A stretch of 20,003 bases of DNA, taken from Seminavis robusta (taxonomy: Eukaryota > Bacillariophyta > Bacillariophyceae > Naviculales > Naviculaceae). The position numbers and the translations under genes are program-made. Below the pieces are notes generated by a model that saw only the letters and a program-made list of their open reading frames with translations, made no database searches and was not told where the DNA came from. The stretch is taken from positions 1 through 20,003 of the forward strand of contig CAICTM010001969.1 of the NCBI GenBank assembly GCA_903772945.1, in the 5' to 3' direction. Within the stretch, counting starts at the first letter, position 1. Every line of letters begins with the position of its first letter. Positions 8,760 through 17,997 of the stretch are shown here, piece after piece.

Positions 8760-9429
8760 GACTGTTTGGTGTTGTTGTGTTGTCTTGCTTTGGTTGTTGA
8801 CCACCCACTTGACAGATTTTGAGGCGCAGAAGCTATGGCGTACAACAAACAAACAATAGTGGTTTGTTTGGTCGTTTGGTCGTTTCTTTTCTTGATGGTT
8901 GCTTTGGATCAAGCTTTTGCAGATTTTGAGGTTTAAGCCATGATGGGAGGCGAGGTAACGTTCTCTCTCTCTCAAACTCTCTCTCCGATGCATCCTCAAA
9001 TGCTGTCAATGCCAATCTCTCCACGCTCCACGCTGCCTGGTTTGGATGGAAATGATCCTATAGAATCTCAATCGAATTGGATTTCGATTCGATTGAAGAT
9101 TCAGACTCAATTCGAATCGAATCAATCGGCCCGACACTCCTTGCAAAAACGGCGGAGAAAGTCAATTTTTGCGAAAGAAGCCCAAGAAATGTCAGTCGGC
9201 GATGGCATTCGCTGGGCGAAGATGAGAAACGTCTAAGTACCATAGCGTTGGACTGTTTTGCTGCCTCCAAGAGAGAGCTCCAGTCTCTCTAAAACAAGCA
9301 ACAGCCTCAGCTAGCAGCAAGCCAACCAAGGGAGCAAGTCGAGATCTGGTGGGACCGGACCGGCCGTGATTTCTTCGATCACCTCTGACCTCCGACGACT
9401 TTCAGGGTGTATTTGGCTGCTTGAATTGG
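8760..9429. other. Divergent promoter region
   Basis: This 670-bp spacer lies between two divergently transcribed genes. Contents are a CT-rich microsatellite-like run at about 8963-8988 and a TTCGA/AATCGA-rich inverted repeat at 9061-9125. Open frames here look random. Confidence 0.55.
9061..9125. repeat. AATCGA/TTCGAT-rich inverted repeat
   Basis: GATTCGATTGA (9086-9096) and TCAATTCGAATC (9107-9118) are complementary apart from one extra base, with a 10-nt spacer. Around them are further AATCGAA and TTCGATT units (at about 9069-9076 and 9118-9126), so several alternative hairpins are possible. It sits in the divergent promoter and could be a transcription-factor site cluster. Confidence 0.5.
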
Positions 9430-11633
9430 ATGCCCCCTCACAAGAAGAAGTTCTACATGGCGGCCCAACAACAACCTCCCAAGGCTCCCCTTCAAGTGCC
9501 GTATGCATCGGATGGAGAAGAGGTGGAGGTGGCAGTCGTCGTCAATGACAATACGGCTGTTGACAGTGGGGAGAATCCCTTGCCTGCTACCGGTAGTGGT
9601 AACGGTGCTGTCAAGGCAGGCCTGAGGCGCAACAAACGGCCAGTCGCGATTGCCTTGGTACTCTTGGTGGCTACCATCATCTTATTAGTGGTGCTGGGTG
9701 TGGTGCAAAAGGGGAACAACAGCAACAACAATAGCAATGGTACTACAGGTAGTACATCATCCACAACTGTCATAACAGCAGGTCCCACTACTAGTACTCA
9801 AGAAGACACTCCCGCAGACGAGAACATTTTCCATCAGGAACCTCCCGACACTGGAGGCACAAGAGTTACCCAAACCAACACTCCAAATGCGACAACAACA
9901 ACAACAACACCTATTCCCACCACACCAGTGCCCACTGTCCCTTTTGGAGAAGCTACGGTTCCCCCCACAATGCTACCGGTACAACCACAACCTACTTTTC
10001 CAACGTTACCACCTGCCATGGCGACCAACAACAACAACTCTAGTAGTAGTAGCAGTAGAATACCCACATTGCCACCACAAACGACTCAACCCACCCCCAC
10101 GGCACCACCCGTCACGGCAACGCCCACCAATACTCCGGGAGTTCAAGTACCCAAAGAAACACCAGCACCCATCATGGAGGCGCGAGACACTGCTCCTCCC
10201 ACCACTGCCACTCCAGTGAATACTGCCACTCCAGTGAGTAGTCCTACTACTAGTACCCCCACCACATCCCCTCCGACCACCACTCCCACCACCGCCCTCC
10301 CCACTTTGACACCCACCACTCCCGCCCCCACACGCGTCTCCTTTCGAGAACGACATTCCAGCTACGTCGGAATGCTCGATTTGCAAGACTGGGAACAGGC
10401 ATCGTTGGATGGACTCATTGCCATGGACCGACAAGCACAAGAACAAGATGCCGTACAAGAGCGTCAAGGGGGTATCAGTTGCAATCCACCGTCGGGAGTA
10501 TCCTCCTCGTGCTGTGTTGGCGGATTTAGTAGTGGCGGGGACATGTCCATTCTGTATCAAAAAGATTGTGCCAAATCCATGTTACAGGGAGCTGCCATTG
10601 ACGATTTGCGAAAAGATGCACAAACGTATTATAACCTCAATCCCATTCCCGGCGATGGTGGTGCTTTCGAATGCGATGTCTGTCAAATTGTGGAATTGGT
10701 GCGATCGCAGGATTTGAAAATTGCCTTTTTGGGAGATAGCACCCAAAATCAAGTGGCGGAAGGATTTGCCTGTGAATTGGAACGACGGGGGTACGAAGTG
10801 CATCGTGCCAGTTTTGCCGTCAATCAAGAGTTTGATGGGACATGGGCCAATCGACGACATTTGAGTACACGGACTATGCAAATCCGTTCGCCGTTGTGGG
10901 CGGATGGTCAATTTGCCCGCATTCAATATCATCAAATGTACCTGTTGCCCATGGTGGAACCGGAACACTTGACGAGTATTACGGCACAAACGGATATTCT
11001 GGTGTTGGGATTTGGATTGCATTGGTGGTTTACCAATAGTACACCCAATACCTTTCGACGTGCCGATGCCTACTATTCGGCCATGTTGGATCTGTTTCGT
11101 GTGGTGAGATTGCAGAATCATGTCCAACTAGTGGCACATCGACAAACGTCGGCAGAGCACTACGATTCACCGGGAGGTGATTGGTTTCAATGGTACGAAC
11201 GATACGAACGATCGATGCCTTGATTTATGGTTTGACATATAGACGTTGTTGTCTTGTGGCTCACGAAAGTGTTGTTTGATTGCTTGTTTGCACGAAAAGG
11301 TACGGGAACCGCGACAATTTGGCCCAAAGCTGCGTTCCTCTCGCAGCAGGCGATGATGTTGCCGGTTGGCGTGAACGTGCCGTATCCAAGGCCGCCGCCG
11401 ATGCCAGCTATGACATTGTCTTGGCCAATTCCAACATGCCAGCGTACCCGTCTGGGACGGGTAACAGTGAAGTGGTGCTATTGCCCTATTTTGACTTTAC
11501 GGCCAAACAATATACCATGCACCCCTTCCGAGGAGACTCGCAGGATTGCACACATTATTGTTCGAGTCCGTTCTTGTACATGCCCATTTGGAGGTCTCTA
11601 CGTCTTGCCATGGATCGGCAGTGGTCATCATGA
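9430..11633 (+). CDS. TBL/PC-esterase-like type II membrane protein with Thr/Pro stalk
   Basis: Exons 9430-11192 and 11300-11633 (intron GTACGA...AAAAG, 107 bp, phase 2) give 698 residues. The splice is inferred because the first exon hits TGA at 11221, while the matching C-terminal domain resumes in another frame; joining restores W588-YGNRDN...CVPL. Layout: a cytosolic tail, a basic RRNKR, a membrane anchor at about 71-92, a mucin-like Thr/Pro/Asn stalk (about 95-300), a Cys-rich segment, then a catalytic-type domain. The domain has LGDST with Ser437 and a C-terminal DCTH (Asp670, His673) followed by PFLYMPIW. GDS plus DxxH is the signature of the TBL/PC-esterase superfamily, which O-acetylates glycans in the Golgi. 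An acyltransferase or esterase acting on cell-wall or secreted polysaccharide is likely. Another ATG at 9457 is possible. Confidence 0.8.
11193..11299 (+). other. Intron of the TBL/PC-esterase-like gene
   Basis: Donor TG|GTACGA closely resembles the donor TG|GTACGT of the second intron in the 854-residue gene. The acceptor is AAAAG|GTACGG. The intron brings in stop codons in all relevant frames, and its removal joins two halves of one domain in phase. Confidence 0.7.
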
Positions 11634-11881
11634 TGACGATGCCCGTTTATGATTTATATAATATATATATTCAGATTGGCTATCAGGGAGACGGCCATAC
11701 ATGCAAATGCACTACACCAGCAGCTAGCTAGCTACACGTTGTAAAAAACTGCACCAAACATTCTCATTGCACCTACTTTCACTCTCAGGAGAAAAGTGGA
11801 GAGGGAAGATGCTGAAAGTACCCAAATGTTATGGTTACTGATTATACCGGTATAGCAGCTAGCTATCTATCACTTACTCTA
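11634..11881. other. AT-rich convergent spacer
   Basis: This short convergent intergenic stretch includes an ataatatatatatt run at about 11658-11671, one CTAGCTAG octamer (11724-11731) and an ACCGGTAT site near 11847. No gene was seen. Confidence 0.5.
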
Positions 11882-12283
11882 TTACTTTATAATATTATCA
11901 CGAGAGGCATCTGGACACAAGACGGCCTTTGGAAATGCTGCAGAATTCGGGCACCCCTTTGGGACAAAAGCAGGCGGCAGCGCATCCTTTCCAGCGAACG
12001 CAGGTACTGGATCCGGTCCACTGCCAGAAGCTGGCTGCGTAAATGCCGGTTTCGAAGGTTTTAACGTTGGAGCAGGAGTGTTGGGGTTTGCCGCTGGATC
12101 GTCGTTCATGGCAAGAAGCAATAACGATCCTCGGGCAAACGAGCTTGTACAAGTAGTGGATGGTCTTGCTGGAATAACCACTTGTTCCACTACCGGTATT
12201 ATCAGCGGTGGTGGCTCCATCACCAAGGCTGTTGAAGCTGCGACCAGCAGCAGCCGGGAAAGCAGTATCAAACCAGAGCGCAT
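11882..12283 (-). CDS. Small putative secreted Pro/Ala-rich protein
   Basis: The 133-residue ORF begins with a signal-peptide-like segment (MRSGLILLSRLLLVAASTALVM). A second, weaker hydrophobic stretch follows at about 52-58 (GSLLLLA). Then come a Pro/Asn/Thr-rich linker (about 60-85) and a C-terminal part with two cysteines (about 110 and 123) and repeated FAGKD/FVPKG/FPKAV-like turns. No known family is recognised. The start is an ATG, with a GACTCGACTC motif about 65 bp upstream on the gene's 5' side. It could be a secreted or plastid-targeted small protein, or a chance ORF. Confidence 0.5.
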   Translation of the reverse strand: MRSGLILLSRLLLVAASTALVMEPPPLIIPVVEQVVIPARPSTTCTSSFARGSLLLLAMNDDPAANPNTPAPTLKPSKPAFTQPASGSGPDPVPAFAGKDALPPAFVPKGCPNSAAFPKAVLCPDASRDNIIK

Positions 12284-12347
12284 CTTGTTCTGGTTGCCTG
12301 AGACTTGACTCTATTGGCACTGATACGGTACTAGCTAGTACCTGTCA

Positions 12348-12357
12348 GACTCGACTC
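12348..12357 (-). promoter_or_regulatory. GACTCGACTC motif upstream of the small secreted-protein ORF
   Basis: Perfect decamer on the + strand, 64 bp from the minus-strand ATG at 12283. A CTAGCTAG octamer lies next to it at 12331-12338. Confidence 0.3.
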
Positions 12358-12439
12358 GGGCTGTGATGGATGTGCTTCATCATGATGGATCTGCGGTGCA
12401 AGAACAATCACGAGTATCCATGACTGAGATCTGGATCTT

Positions 12440-12697
12440 TTAGGTGGCTTTGGTCTCCTCGAACGGATGGTCCAGTCCCTTTTTTGTGCAGGCCAAATCG
12501 ACGACCGCAGCATTCGGTACATCCAGAACATTGAAAGTACTGTAGTCTAGGAACGCAGCCAGTGCCCCAACCTCTGATAAGTCAGAACTGAAACATCCCA
12601 ACCGGAACAGCTTCATTGAAAAGGCTCCCTGAGCATTGGCAACTTCCAAGTTATCCATGGCAATCGTGTCAAAGATATAGATGAACATGTCTCTCAT
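12440..12697 (-). pseudogene. Short LRR-like ORF, probably a gene fragment
   Basis: The 85-codon ATG-started ORF has an LRR-like pattern: MDNLEVANAQ, then MKLFRLGCFSS, a helix (VGALAAFLD), then FNVLDVPNAAV. It is too short for an LRR protein, and no extension was found in the other frames on either side. It is best read as a remnant of an LRR gene; a tiny functional protein cannot be excluded. Confidence 0.35.
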
Positions 12698-13128
12698 TTC
12701 AGCCTCCTAGCTAGCTGGTGATGATAACAAGCAGCATTTTCTGAAATGATCTCACTCAAACGGCTCTCGTCCTTTGGTTGCAGTAGGAGGAACAGCAAAA
12801 ACAACTAGCAATACCGCAAGCTACCGCTACAGAGCTTCCATGTTCGAAGAATCATCAACCGTGTTTCACATTGCACACACCTCAAGAAGTTGTCCAGCTC
12901 TCAAACGACCACGCCTCTATCCCGCACTTCCATTCGGCATACTGATTTGGTTCTAGACTTGAAACATCTTGTTGCCCCACCTTCCTCTGGAAGTTTGTTT
13001 TGGTACGGTGGCAGAAGCAGCCCAACTATCAAAGCAATGTAAGTGTAACAACTTTGCTAGTAGTAGCCATGGTATTATAATAGCTTTGGGCAAACAATTG
13101 TTAGTTGCTTCCAGTCCTGACAACAGTC
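12698..13128. other. Intergenic region without a supported gene
   Basis: One CTAGCTAG octamer (12707-12714) starts the region. The short open frames on either strand carry no protein-like signal. Nothing else was recognised. Confidence 0.45.
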
Positions 13129-14383
13129 CTATCCACATGTATGACTGCCTTCTGGTTGTGCGAAGGAAGTACCGGTAGGCAAGATTGGGGGTATTGACAT
13201 TTCCTGGGGGACAACATCAGAGATGCCTTTAGTGGTCTGGGGCATACCCCTTGCCTGAAAAGCTTGTTTGGCATCAATCCAGTCGAATATTTGGCCCCAA
13301 TTTCTGCACTCACACCTTAGATAGCCAGCTTGCTCGGCTTGTATTGGGCTGTTGCATATGTCACAGCCAACATTCATAAGATCAAAGCCAATGTTGTCGT
13401 CATCCTCCCTCTGAGCTTGAAGCGCTTGACAGTAGAGAGAACTCCTCAAGTACAAACAAACCTGTTCCCTCGCCTGTTTCCAGTTAAAGAGGTGCTTACA
13501 GGTGTCACAGGAACAGATTTGATCACCATACTCATCAATATGATTAGCACAGCCACACCGGTCACATGGACGTTCCTTGCCGTAAATGTATCTAGGCAAG
13601 ATTGGGGGTATTGATATTTCCTGAGGAACAACATCAGAGATGCCTTTAGTGGCCTGGGGCATACCCCTTGCCTGAAAAGCTTGTTTGGCATCAATCCAGT
13701 CGAAACTTTGGCCCCAATTTCTGCACTGACACCTTAGATAGCCAGTTTGATTGGCTTGTATTGGACTATTGCATATGTCACAGCCAACATCAATAAGATC
13801 AAAGCCAATTTTGTCGTCATCCTGCCCCTGAGCTTGAAGCGCTTGACAGTAGAGAGGACTCTTCAAGTACAAACAAACCTGTTTCCTCGCCTGTTTCCAG
13901 TTAAAGAGGTGCTCACAGGTGTCACAGGAACATATTTGATCACCATACTCATCAATGTGACGAGCACAGCCACACCGGTCACATGGACGTTCCTTGCGTA
14001 AATGTATCTAGTAGATGCAGTGCTACTCCCCGCTCTGCTGTTTCCATCGTCACCTTCCTCTGCACCAGTAACGTTTCCATAAACACCACCATAGACATCA
14101 TCACCGTCAAGTCCAAATTGCTCCAGATGATTATAGTAGTATCCATCGTCGTCGAAGAAACTGCCCCATGATTTGTATGAGTTGTCGTCCCACATTTTGC
14201 GGTGCGTAACCTTGAAGCCTTGCAAAGAATGAGGGATTCTCCTGGTCGATTCTCCAAAACCTCACGCTGGACAAGTCCACGATGGCCGGTGTGTGAAGTT
14301 TTACGATCCGTGCTCATGTAGGTACTAGTACTGAATGTTCGTCGTTTCGGGTGAGACCGTTGGAGAGATTTTTCTCCCGACAT
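13129..14383 (-). CDS. Cys-rich zinc-ribbon-like tandem-repeat protein, frameshifted
   Basis: I do not recognise a named family. The C-terminal part (13129 to about 14004) holds two 139-residue units. Each has module a, C-x2-C-x-C...C-x-C-x2-C followed by LFNWKQA, and module b, C-x2-C...C-x-C followed by [IS]FDWIDAKQAFQ. The pattern suggests Zn binding. Upstream, another frame encodes an Asp/Gly/Tyr-rich segment (MWDDNSYKSWG...FFDDDGYYYNHLEQFG) ending RYIY, the same residues that begin the second unit. A one-base deletion at 13997 relative to that unit breaks the frame between RYIY and KERPCD. The 5' end is uncertain. One option is ATG 14195. The other is ATG 14383 with a 50-nt intron 14210-14161 (GTTACG...GGCAG) that joins the frames in phase. 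It may be a recent pseudogene or contain an assembly error. Confidence 0.65.
13171..13587 (-). repeat. Cys-rich repeat unit 2 (417 bp)
   Basis: Second unit, from RYIYGKERPCD to PPILP, after which a short non-repeated tail (TGTSFAQPEG...) ends the protein. The unit is intact in frame. Confidence 0.9.
13588..14004 (-). repeat. Cys-rich repeat unit 1 (417 bp)
   Basis: First coding unit, directly repeated at 13171-13587 with a period of exactly 417 bp (139 codons) and only scattered substitutions. It lacks one C in the ttgc(c)gtaaa run at about 13996-13998. Confidence 0.9.
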
Positions 14384-14619
14384 CTTATAGAGGACAACAA
14401 TGTCTTGCAGCGTGGAAACCCCACACGTCGTGATAATACAGTCACGTTTAAGACTGGATCACGAATGGTCTGTTTTTCTGAAACGAAATCTTCACCAACG
14501 CTTCTCCTACCGGTACACTGTGGAGTGTGGAGGCACCGGTACAGTGGTAGCTCTCAAGGACTTGCTCGATGTACATCAACGCCAAACTACTGTTGCGCTG
14601 ACAAGTTGAATAGTCAAGA
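14384..14619. other. Divergent spacer between the Cys-rich and ankyrin genes
   Basis: It contains two ACCGGTAC sites about 25 bp apart (near 14510 and 14535). A 69-codon + strand ORF (14400-14609) is open but has no recognisable features. Confidence 0.4.
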
Positions 14620-15350
14620 ATGAGAAGAGATCTGTTGGCCGCGGTGTTCTTGTTGCCTCGCAGTGTTGTTTCGCTTGTGCCGGTTCCTACTGCCACTGTC
14701 AATTCTTCATCCCTGAAAATGTCGTCGTCGTCGACGGCTCAAGACGAATATTACCGCAAAGAGGGAGTAAGAATCACACATGACCCTTATGCACCTGGAA
14801 TGGCCGAAAAATATGGACTTCCAGGTCAAGCGGATCCGGAAGGCTTTGACCCGTGTGCAGATACCGTGGGTGCCAGTATCTACGGTGGCTCTGTCCAACG
14901 GGACCCTACCACAGGCCAAGTCGTCATTGGAGAACAATACCAAAACCACAATCACCGCCCAGGTCCTGTGTACGATGGAAGCGGATACTCCATGATGAGT
15001 CGTGCCATTCATGCCGGTCCCGACACTGTCAAGAGCGTTCTGAAGGACTTTCCAGAACTCAAGGAAGAGATTTCCACGGGAGGAGCCCGTCCCCTCCACA
15101 TGTGTGGCATGTCACAAAAGGGACAAATTTCCACCCAAGTCCTGATTGATGCCGGAGCCGATATCTCTTCTCAATACTCTTACGGTTATACACCAACAAT
15201 CTTGCTGTTGGTGGCGAGGCATTGGTCAAACCAGGGCAGGATCCCAACGCACCCATGGAAGGTGCCGACAGCACCCCCATTCAGATTGCCAGACGCTCCA
15301 GAGCAATCCAGTTTCTCATGAAGATGCAAGAAATGGGTCACTACGACTAA
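14620..15350 (+). CDS. Ankyrin-repeat protein with a frame-breaking deletion
   Basis: The N-terminus (MRRDLLAAVFLLPRSVVSLVPV) is hydrophobic and could be a targeting peptide; translation could instead start at the Met before SSSSTAQDEYYRK. A conserved-looking acidic/Gly region follows (YGLPGQADPEGFDPCADT, SIYGGSV, GEQYQNHNHRPGPVYDG). The ankyrin part has GARPLHMCGMSQKGQ...VLIDAGADI, then YGYTP at 188-192. After 15194 the frame switches. The original frame ends at TGA 15321 with 41 non-ankyrin residues. A second frame from 15195 continues correctly (NNLAVGGEALVKPGQDPN, STPIQIARRSRA, FLMKMQEMGHYD) to TAA 15350. The missing piece corresponds to LHxxA of a TPLHxxA repeat, about 19 nt. It is either a pseudogene or a gene with an altered C-terminus. 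Confidence 0.7.
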
Positions 15351-15521
15351 CTTTAGAGTTTCCCAACTAGCCAAAACGGTTAGTCCTATGCCATTGCCTC
15401 TCAACGTATAGTCATTGTTCCCAGTAATGTAGGTGCTTGAAAGGAAAGATCAAGGCCAACACATGCAACTCCTGGAATGGCTACATCATACGTTTGAATG
15501 GAAGCTTCAACGATCCTCTCA

Positions 15522-17102
15522 TCAGACATAAATGTTCAACGTCTGTACTGCTGCACTCTGCCATTCTGCAGTTGCATCCAGCGGAGACTGTGTCATCTTT
15601 TGCAAGATCCTTTGGATCCTGGGAAGAGCCACTCCCCATCGAGCGTCACCGTGTTGACGAGCGTGCATGGAAGAGTAGATCGCTCGTTTCGATCCTTCAT
15701 AGCAAAACTCTTCCAGCTCTGATGCCAAAGCACTAACCTCACTCTTGGTGGGACGTATAACCCTCAGAACGGCATAGTCATCTCGATGGTGGTACTGACC
15801 AGCTTGACGCATGGACTTTTGCACCCTCTCGATCTTGGGTATATCCCGAGCAAGGCTCTGAGCAGATCCACATAGCGACACAGGAAGGTAACCAGCCGAG
15901 CTTTCCGCTAGATGATAGCCCATACTTGCCCCGGTATGGCGAACAACCCTGCCAGCACATTCTGCGTGCAGGTAGTCCAGGACATCCTTTACTGTACTGT
16001 TGAATATGTTTGGAAATGTGACTCGCAAACTCAATTCATGTGAAGCGTCCTCGGTGTCATATCCACAAGCCTTGTCGATGTAGTTCAGAACAGAATGAAT
16101 CTCATTGGGGCTCCAAAAACAAACTTGAAAGTTGTTCCTGCATGAGAAATTTTCAAGTTGCTTTGACAAAAGCGCATCAACAGACAAAGTCTTGATGTCA
16201 GATAGCGTGATACCTTCCACAACTAAAAAGACCTTGTCATTGCCAATTTTCTCTACCACGGTATGAAGATTGATGGGACCGTTAGGCAATGGATTCCATG
16301 AAGCACCCCTTATGGGCATATTCAAGAGACGGCATCCAGCACCTTCTTGCAACTCGGGTTTGATCTTCTCAACGCGACCAACATGGAAGTGAATAGCTCC
16401 TGCTTCTCCTACGCTGATATTGGGCTGCCGGAGAGGCTCGAATCCGGAGGCATCAAATAAGTACATACCGCAAAATGCAAGCACCGAACTCAGAAAGTTC
16501 GGTCGCAAGAATTTTCCAACTCGACTATCCCTCGTGCAAATGGAGCAAGCATCATGAAAGCTCGTTTCTGACACGAATGCTTCCTCCACGCCATTGATTA
16601 GCGTACTAGCTGGGCGAAACACATTATAGCATGGGACGTGGGGATCCCCGCACTCTGGGAAAGCCTTGCATTGGGACCAGCAATGCAAACGGACAACCCG
16701 ATGCGAGGATTGAAATGTGAGTTTGATGGCAGTTGCCGTGCCTGCCTTAAAGCTGTAGCCGCCACTCATGCAATTTCGGTCGCAATGTGCGGTTTGGTAT
16801 TGCACCGTCTCAACGTCACGGTCTGCCGGAAAGTCCTGGATCACATGACCGTTTTCGTCGGTGGCAAACACCCTGGTAATGTTGTGCTCTTCGTCTAGCG
16901 TATTCAACATGGTAGATGCTCGAAGCAAAATGACACCTTCATCGTCCTTCGTCTTGATCAAGAGCTCCGCCTGCCAAGGTTTCAGAAAAAGGCGATGCTG
17001 CCCGATCCGCTTTCCAACCAGGGCACTTGCAACCAACTGTGAGTACTTCTGGTGTTCATGTGCCTCCTTCCATTCCAACGTTGACGGGAAAACAGCCACC
17101 AT
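15522..17102 (-). CDS. Orphan protein of about 526 residues
   Basis: I do not recognise this protein. From ATG 17102 it is 526 residues; an in-frame ATG at 17168 would give 548. It looks fully coding: mixed alpha/beta composition, no low complexity, no obvious membrane helix or signal peptide, about a dozen Cys. Visible landmarks are an N-terminal VGKRIGQHRLFLKPWQAELL, a Cys/His patch (AHCDRNC...HCWSQCKAFPECGDPHVPC), a central IHFHVGRVEKIKPEL and a C-terminal helical part (SEVSALASELEEFCYEG). The N-terminus is unsettled. Another frame is open from 17301 to 17104 and ends at a good donor (CT|GTAAG at 17107). Splicing 17107-17026 (82 nt) would join it in phase, giving 565 residues. It converges with the ankyrin gene across a 171-bp spacer. 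Confidence 0.75.
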   Translation of the reverse strand: MVAVFPSTLEWKEAHEHQKYSQLVASALVGKRIGQHRLFLKPWQAELLIKTKDDEGVILLRASTMLNTLDEEHNITRVFATDENGHVIQDFPADRDVETVQYQTAHCDRNCMSGGYSFKAGTATAIKLTFQSSHRVVRLHCWSQCKAFPECGDPHVPCYNVFRPASTLINGVEEAFVSETSFHDACSICTRDSRVGKFLRPNFLSSVLAFCGMYLFDASGFEPLRQPNISVGEAGAIHFHVGRVEKIKPELQEGAGCRLLNMPIRGASWNPLPNGPINLHTVVEKIGNDKVFLVVEGITLSDIKTLSVDALLSKQLENFSCRNNFQVCFWSPNEIHSVLNYIDKACGYDTEDASHELSLRVTFPNIFNSTVKDVLDYLHAECAGRVVRHTGASMGYHLAESSAGYLPVSLCGSAQSLARDIPKIERVQKSMRQAGQYHHRDDYAVLRVIRPTKSEVSALASELEEFCYEGSKRAIYSSMHARQHGDARWGVALPRIQRILQKMTQSPLDATAEWQSAAVQTLNIYV

Positions 17103-17279
17103 CTTACAGCTCCTCTTCCTTGACAAAGCAGATGACAAACATGCAACCCTTTTGGGATACGAGTGCATCAATCTGTGTTGCCGTTGTTTGATGTGCTTTC
17201 TCGATTTCGGGTTTTTGGGTGAAGGCAATGCTGGCGGTGCAAACGACCATGAGCACCTCCACGGACTGGCTAGCAACAA

Positions 17280-17820
17280 GCGTTGTCTGCATCACAATCA
17301 TACTAGCTAGCTAGTGCTCGACTTCTTCTTGGTGAAGATTGAGCGTAGACGTTCTCTAGCTAGTACCTTGACGTTCATTGTGTGACGTGTGTGACGGTAT
17401 TTCTAGTCTCTCCTCTTTGCAGAGATGGCATTGTCGTGTCCCGAAGGTTTTCACGGTGCTTTAGTACCGTAGCCAAGGCTTGGTGACAGCATGTCAACGG
17501 GAAGAGGTGAAGCATATAGGGAAGGACGGATACAATCGTCCACCTGCACGGAGCATCAAAAGCAATAATAACCCACTGTTCAAAATAGATATCAGGTGCA
17601 CGTTGAGAAAGGAGCTCGACTGATCGCCAACGTGCTGCCTTTTGGTGTCTTATCTATCTTCAGTTCGTCGACCAATCCGCTTCACAACTGAACGCCAATG
17701 GCCCTGTCTGTAGTAGCTAGCTATAGTTGGCCAGCTAATCCTGCTGCCTCGTGCCTCGTATGGTACCGATGCTTTCCATTGCTGGTTGCCATACAGCCAC
17801 ACTGTCCCCATCCTTCTCAC
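17280..17820. other. Gene-poor region with CTAGCTAG repeats
   Basis: No gene was found. CTAGCTAG occurs at 17303, overlapping at 17307, and at 17356, with a related CTAGCTAT at 17717. The rest appears unstructured. Confidence 0.5.
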
Positions 17821-17983
17821 TTGGCAGCATCTGTGTTGTGTTTTCTGTTTGTGGCTGGAGTATGGATTGCATCCAGCTATAGAGCTACGACGGTACCTGG
17901 ATCCGGCCGATTGGGACGAAGAATACGACGGTAGAATACCTTCGCCTTGCCCCTCTTTGGCATGTTCTAAAACAGGGGATTGA
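17821..17983 (+). pseudogene. Truncated copy of the MGCC gene 5' end
   Basis: Bases 17821-17926 match 19617-19773: the ttggcagc...ctgtgttgtgttt and gtggctggagtat leader, then codons for RRYLDPAD.DEEY. About 40 bp containing the start codon and the MGCCSS codons are missing between atccagc and the CGACGG codons. Past DEEY the reading departs (GRIPSP...) and stops at 17981-17983. It therefore cannot encode the acylated protein. Confidence 0.7.
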
Positions 17984-17997
17984 GGATTGCAAGTGGT

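Noticed and set aside
10006..11127. Minus-strand open frames of 181-184 codons within the TBL-like gene
   Set aside because: Gly-rich composition mirrors the Thr/Pro stalk and conserved domain on the + strand.
11254..11652. 132-codon + strand frame beside the TBL-like exon 2
   Set aside because: The adjacent frame continues the enzyme domain with DCTH and PFLYMPIW; this one is a shadow.
12774..13178. Short open frames on the + strand (12774-12956, 12969-13178)
   Set aside because: No protein-like pattern, and they overlap non-coding DNA and the end of the Cys-rich gene.
13330..14001. Two similar + strand frames (13330-13614 and 13747-14001)
   Set aside because: They are antisense to the duplicated Cys-rich units, which explains why they resemble each other.
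13171..14004. Direct repeats considered as a CRISPR-like or satellite array
   Set aside because: There are only two long coding units with no spacers; the repeat lies in protein-coding sequence of a eukaryote.
14400..14609. 69-codon + strand open frame before the ankyrin gene
   Set aside because: Open and ATG-started but without features; it occupies a divergent promoter. Possible but unsupported.
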